Origin: Roseicyclus amphidinii
GTDB taxonomy: Bacteria > Pseudomonadota > Alphaproteobacteria > Rhodobacterales > Rhodobacteraceae
Length of the DNA stretch: 64,000 nt
Assembly (NCBI RefSeq): GCF_030163755.1
Contig: NZ_JASJOE010000015.1
Coordinates: forward strand, 1-64,000
Direction of reading: 5' to 3'
This document shows, in pieces, positions 62,222-64,000 of the stretch. A model generated the notes under the pieces. It did no database searches. It was not told where the DNA came from and saw nothing but the letters and a program-made list of their open reading frames with translations. The translations under genes were made by a program, and so were the position numbers. Position 1 is the stretch's first letter; every line of letters starts with the position of its first letter.

Positions 62222-64000
62222 CTACCCCTGCAACGACCTCACCCCCAACTCCCCTTCCCGGCTCGCGCGCATCGCCTGCGCCGCGGCGTGGCTGGCCGCC
62301 AGCGTCGTGAAATAGGGGATCTTGTCGGCCAGCGTGACCGCGCGCATGGAGCGGCTGTCCTCGACCGCCTGCGCGCCCTCGGTCGTGTTCAGCACCAGCT
62401 GCACGCCGCCGTCCTTGATGATGTCGACCACGGTGCGGCCGCCCTCGTAGGCCTTGTTCACGATTTCTGAAGGAATTCCGTGTTCCTTGAGGAAATCGGC
62501 GGTCCCGCGGGTCGCCAGGATGGTCATTCCCAGCGAACGGAGGGTCTCGGCGGTTTCAACAAGCAACGCGCCCTTGTCGGCGTCCTTGAGCGAGATGAAG
62601 ACGGTGCCCGCCTCGGGCAGCACCGTGCCCGCGCCCAGCTGCGCCTTGAGAAACGCGCGGGCGAAGCTGCGGTCCCAGCCCATGACCTCGCCGGTCGAGC
62701 GCATCTCGGGCCCGAGCAGCGTGTCGACGCCGGGGAAGCGGGCGAAGGGGAGGACCGCCTCCTTCACCGAGTACCAGGGCGTGCGGTAGGAGGCGAGCGA
62801 GAGCGGGTCGCCCATGGGGATCACCGTGTCGTCATCGACGGGCTTGTGCGGTGCGGCCTGCGGGAAGGCCGAGAGCTTCTCGCCCGCCATGAGCCGCGCG
62901 GCGATGGAGGCGATGGCGCTGTCCGTCGCCTTGGCGACGAAGGGCACGGTGCGCGAGGCGCGGGGGTTCACCTCGATCAGGTAGATCTCGTCTTCGCCTG
63001 CGTCATTGGCCTTGACGGCGAATTGCACGTTCATCAGGCCGACGACGTTGAGAGCATGGGCCAGCGCCTCGGTCTGGCGGATGATCTCGGCCTGGATGGC
63101 ATCGGACAGCGTGTGGGGGGGCAGCGAGCAGGCGCTGTCGCCGGAGTGGACGCCGGCCTCCTCGATGTGCTGCATGATGCCCGCGACATGGACGGCCTCG
63201 CCGTCGCAAAGCGCGTCGACATCCACCTCGACCGCGCCGTCGAGATAGCTGTCGAGCAGGACCGGGCTGTCGCCCGAGACGACGACGGCGTCGCGGATGT
63301 AGCGGTCGAGCTGGGCGGTGTCGCGGACGATCTCCATCGCGCGGCCGCCGAGCACGTAGGAGGGGCGGATCACCAGCGGGTAGCCCAGCGTTTCGGCGGC
63401 GGCTTTCGCCTGCGCGTCGGTGGTGGCGATGGCGTTGCGGGGCTGTTTCAGCCCGAGGCGCTGGACGAGTTGCTGGAACCGCTCGCGGTCCTCGGCGAGG
63501 TCGATGGCGTCGGGGGTGGTCCCGAGGATGGGGATGCCCGCGTCATGCAGCGCGTTGGCGAGTTTCAGGGGCGTCTGGCCGCCGAACTGGACGATGACGC
63601 CGTGCAGCGTGCCGCGCGCCTGTTCGACGCGGAGGATCTCCATCACGTGTTCGAAGGTGAGCGGTTCGAAATAGAGCCGGTCGGAGGTGTCGTAGTCGGT
63701 CGAGACGGTCTCGGGGTTGCAGTTGACCATGATGGTCTCGTAGCCGACATCCGACAGCGCGAAACAGGCGTGGCAGCAGCAATAGTCGAATTCGATCCCC
63801 TGGCCGATGCGGTTGGGGCCGCCGCCGAGGATCACCACCTTCTTGCGGTCGCTGGGGCGCGCCTCGCATTCGGGCTCGCCCATGGTGGGGTGTTCGTAGG
63901 TGGAATACATGTAGGGCGTCTGCGCCTCGAACTCGGCGGCGCAGGTGTCGATGCGCTTGAACTGGGCCGTGATGCCGAGGTTCAGGCGGGCGCGGCGGAT
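62222..64000 (-). CDS. carB: Carbamoyl-phosphate synthase large subunit (partial, 5' end off window)
   Basis: The visible 592 residues are the C-terminal half of CarB: the second ATP-grasp domain ([53 protein letters not shown]) and the C-terminal allosteric MGS-like region ([22 protein letters not shown]). Makes carbamoyl phosphate for arginine and pyrimidine synthesis. The upstream part lies beyond the right edge. Confidence 0.97.
   Translation of the reverse strand: MRRARLNLGITAQFKRIDTCAAEFEAQTPYMYSTYEHPTMGEPECEARPSDRKKVVILGGGPNRIGQGIEFDYCCCHACFALSDVGYETIMVNCNPETVSTDYDTSDRLYFEPLTFEHVMEILRVEQARGTLHGVIVQFGGQTPLKLANALHDAGIPILGTTPDAIDLAEDRERFQQLVQRLGLKQPRNAIATTDAQAKAAAETLGYPLVIRPSYVLGGRAMEIVRDTAQLDRYIRDAVVVSGDSPVLLDSYLDGAVEVDVDALCDGEAVHVAGIMQHIEEAGVHSGDSACSLPPHTLSDAIQAEIIRQTEALAHALNVVGLMNVQFAVKANDAGEDEIYLIEVNPRASRTVPFVAKATDSAIASIAARLMAGEKLSAFPQAAPHKPVDDDTVIPMGDPLSLASYRTPWYSVKEAVLPFARFPGVDTLLGPEMRSTGEVMGWDRSFARAFLKAQLGAGTVLPEAGTVFISLKDADKGALLVETAETLRSLGMTILATRGTADFLKEHGIPSEIVNKAYEGGRTVVDIIKDGGVQLVLNTTEGAQAVEDSRSMRAVTLADKIPYFTTLAASHAAAQAMRASREGELGVRSLQG

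Overview
The window looks like chromosomal DNA from a GC-rich alphaproteobacterium of the Rhodobacterales/Rhodobacteraceae type. The evidence is: very GC-rich codon use, dnaG followed directly by rpoD, a soxBDAG sarcosine oxidase operon, the small families DUF6324, DUF6476, HlyU-like and DUF4389, a split nrdR-ribD / ribE-ribB-ribH-nusB cluster, an alphaproteobacterial LexA box (GTTC-N7-GTTC), and a tRNA-His with A73 and no G-1. The species cannot be named from the sequence alone. Both edges cut genes: a selD fusion on the left and carB on the right.

Layout. 1-10.2 kb: on the minus strand, a fused NADH dehydrogenase-like/SelD protein, helicase hrpB and a DUF3108 protein; then meaB (plus), an HlyU-like protein, a small membrane protein, and dnaG-rpoD. 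10.3-15.8 kb: a small anchored protein and soxB-soxD-soxA-soxG, which oxidises sarcosine to glycine and passes the one-carbon unit to folate. 15.9-18.7 kb: a TadG-like von Willebrand protein and two TadE-like pseudopilin proteins with coupled starts. 19-25.3 kb: glutamate dehydrogenase, a DUF2975/XRE pair, several small membrane proteins, pirin, and an alpha/beta hydrolase.

25.3-30.5 kb is the most irregular stretch. It holds a REP-associated transposase gene broken by a palindromic insert and carrying REP copies inside its own reading frame, a candidate small RNA with a strong terminator, an AT-rich DUF3800 gene, a small gene whose end copies the 3' end of lepA, lepA itself, and a phd-doc toxin-antitoxin pair. 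30.6-35.8 kb carries an LMW phosphatase, a sirtuin, a PCuAC copper chaperone with a DUF2946-like partner, an outer membrane barrel, rpmB, a DUF2161 nuclease-like protein and yjbQ.

35.8-46.2 kb is the riboflavin block (nrdR, ribD, ribE, ribB, ribH, nusB). It is interrupted by an opposite-strand capsule block (kpsS, a Wza/KpsD-like lipoprotein, kpsC) and by two unknown genes. 46.2-54.5 kb: an acetyltransferase, a Ca/Na antiporter, mmcB under a LexA box, a CPA2 antiporter, tRNA-His, an RluA-type pseudouridine synthase, rpoH, and a beta-lactamase-fold serine hydrolase. 54.6-60.3 kb: a Gfo/Idh/MocA oxidoreductase, membrane proteins, an iron-storage operon (bfd-bfr), an acetyltransferase-membrane fusion and pepF. 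60.4-62.2 kb is a second atypical patch: an orphan BrnA, a 73-residue unknown, and a protein with a degenerate zincin-like motif (KELVH). carB closes the window.

The best leads for something undescribed are three: the 25.3-27.7 kb patch; the 61.2-62.1 kb gene pair; and a 46-base element found upstream of both the transposase and brnA genes. All functions are inferred from sequence reading; no database search was run.
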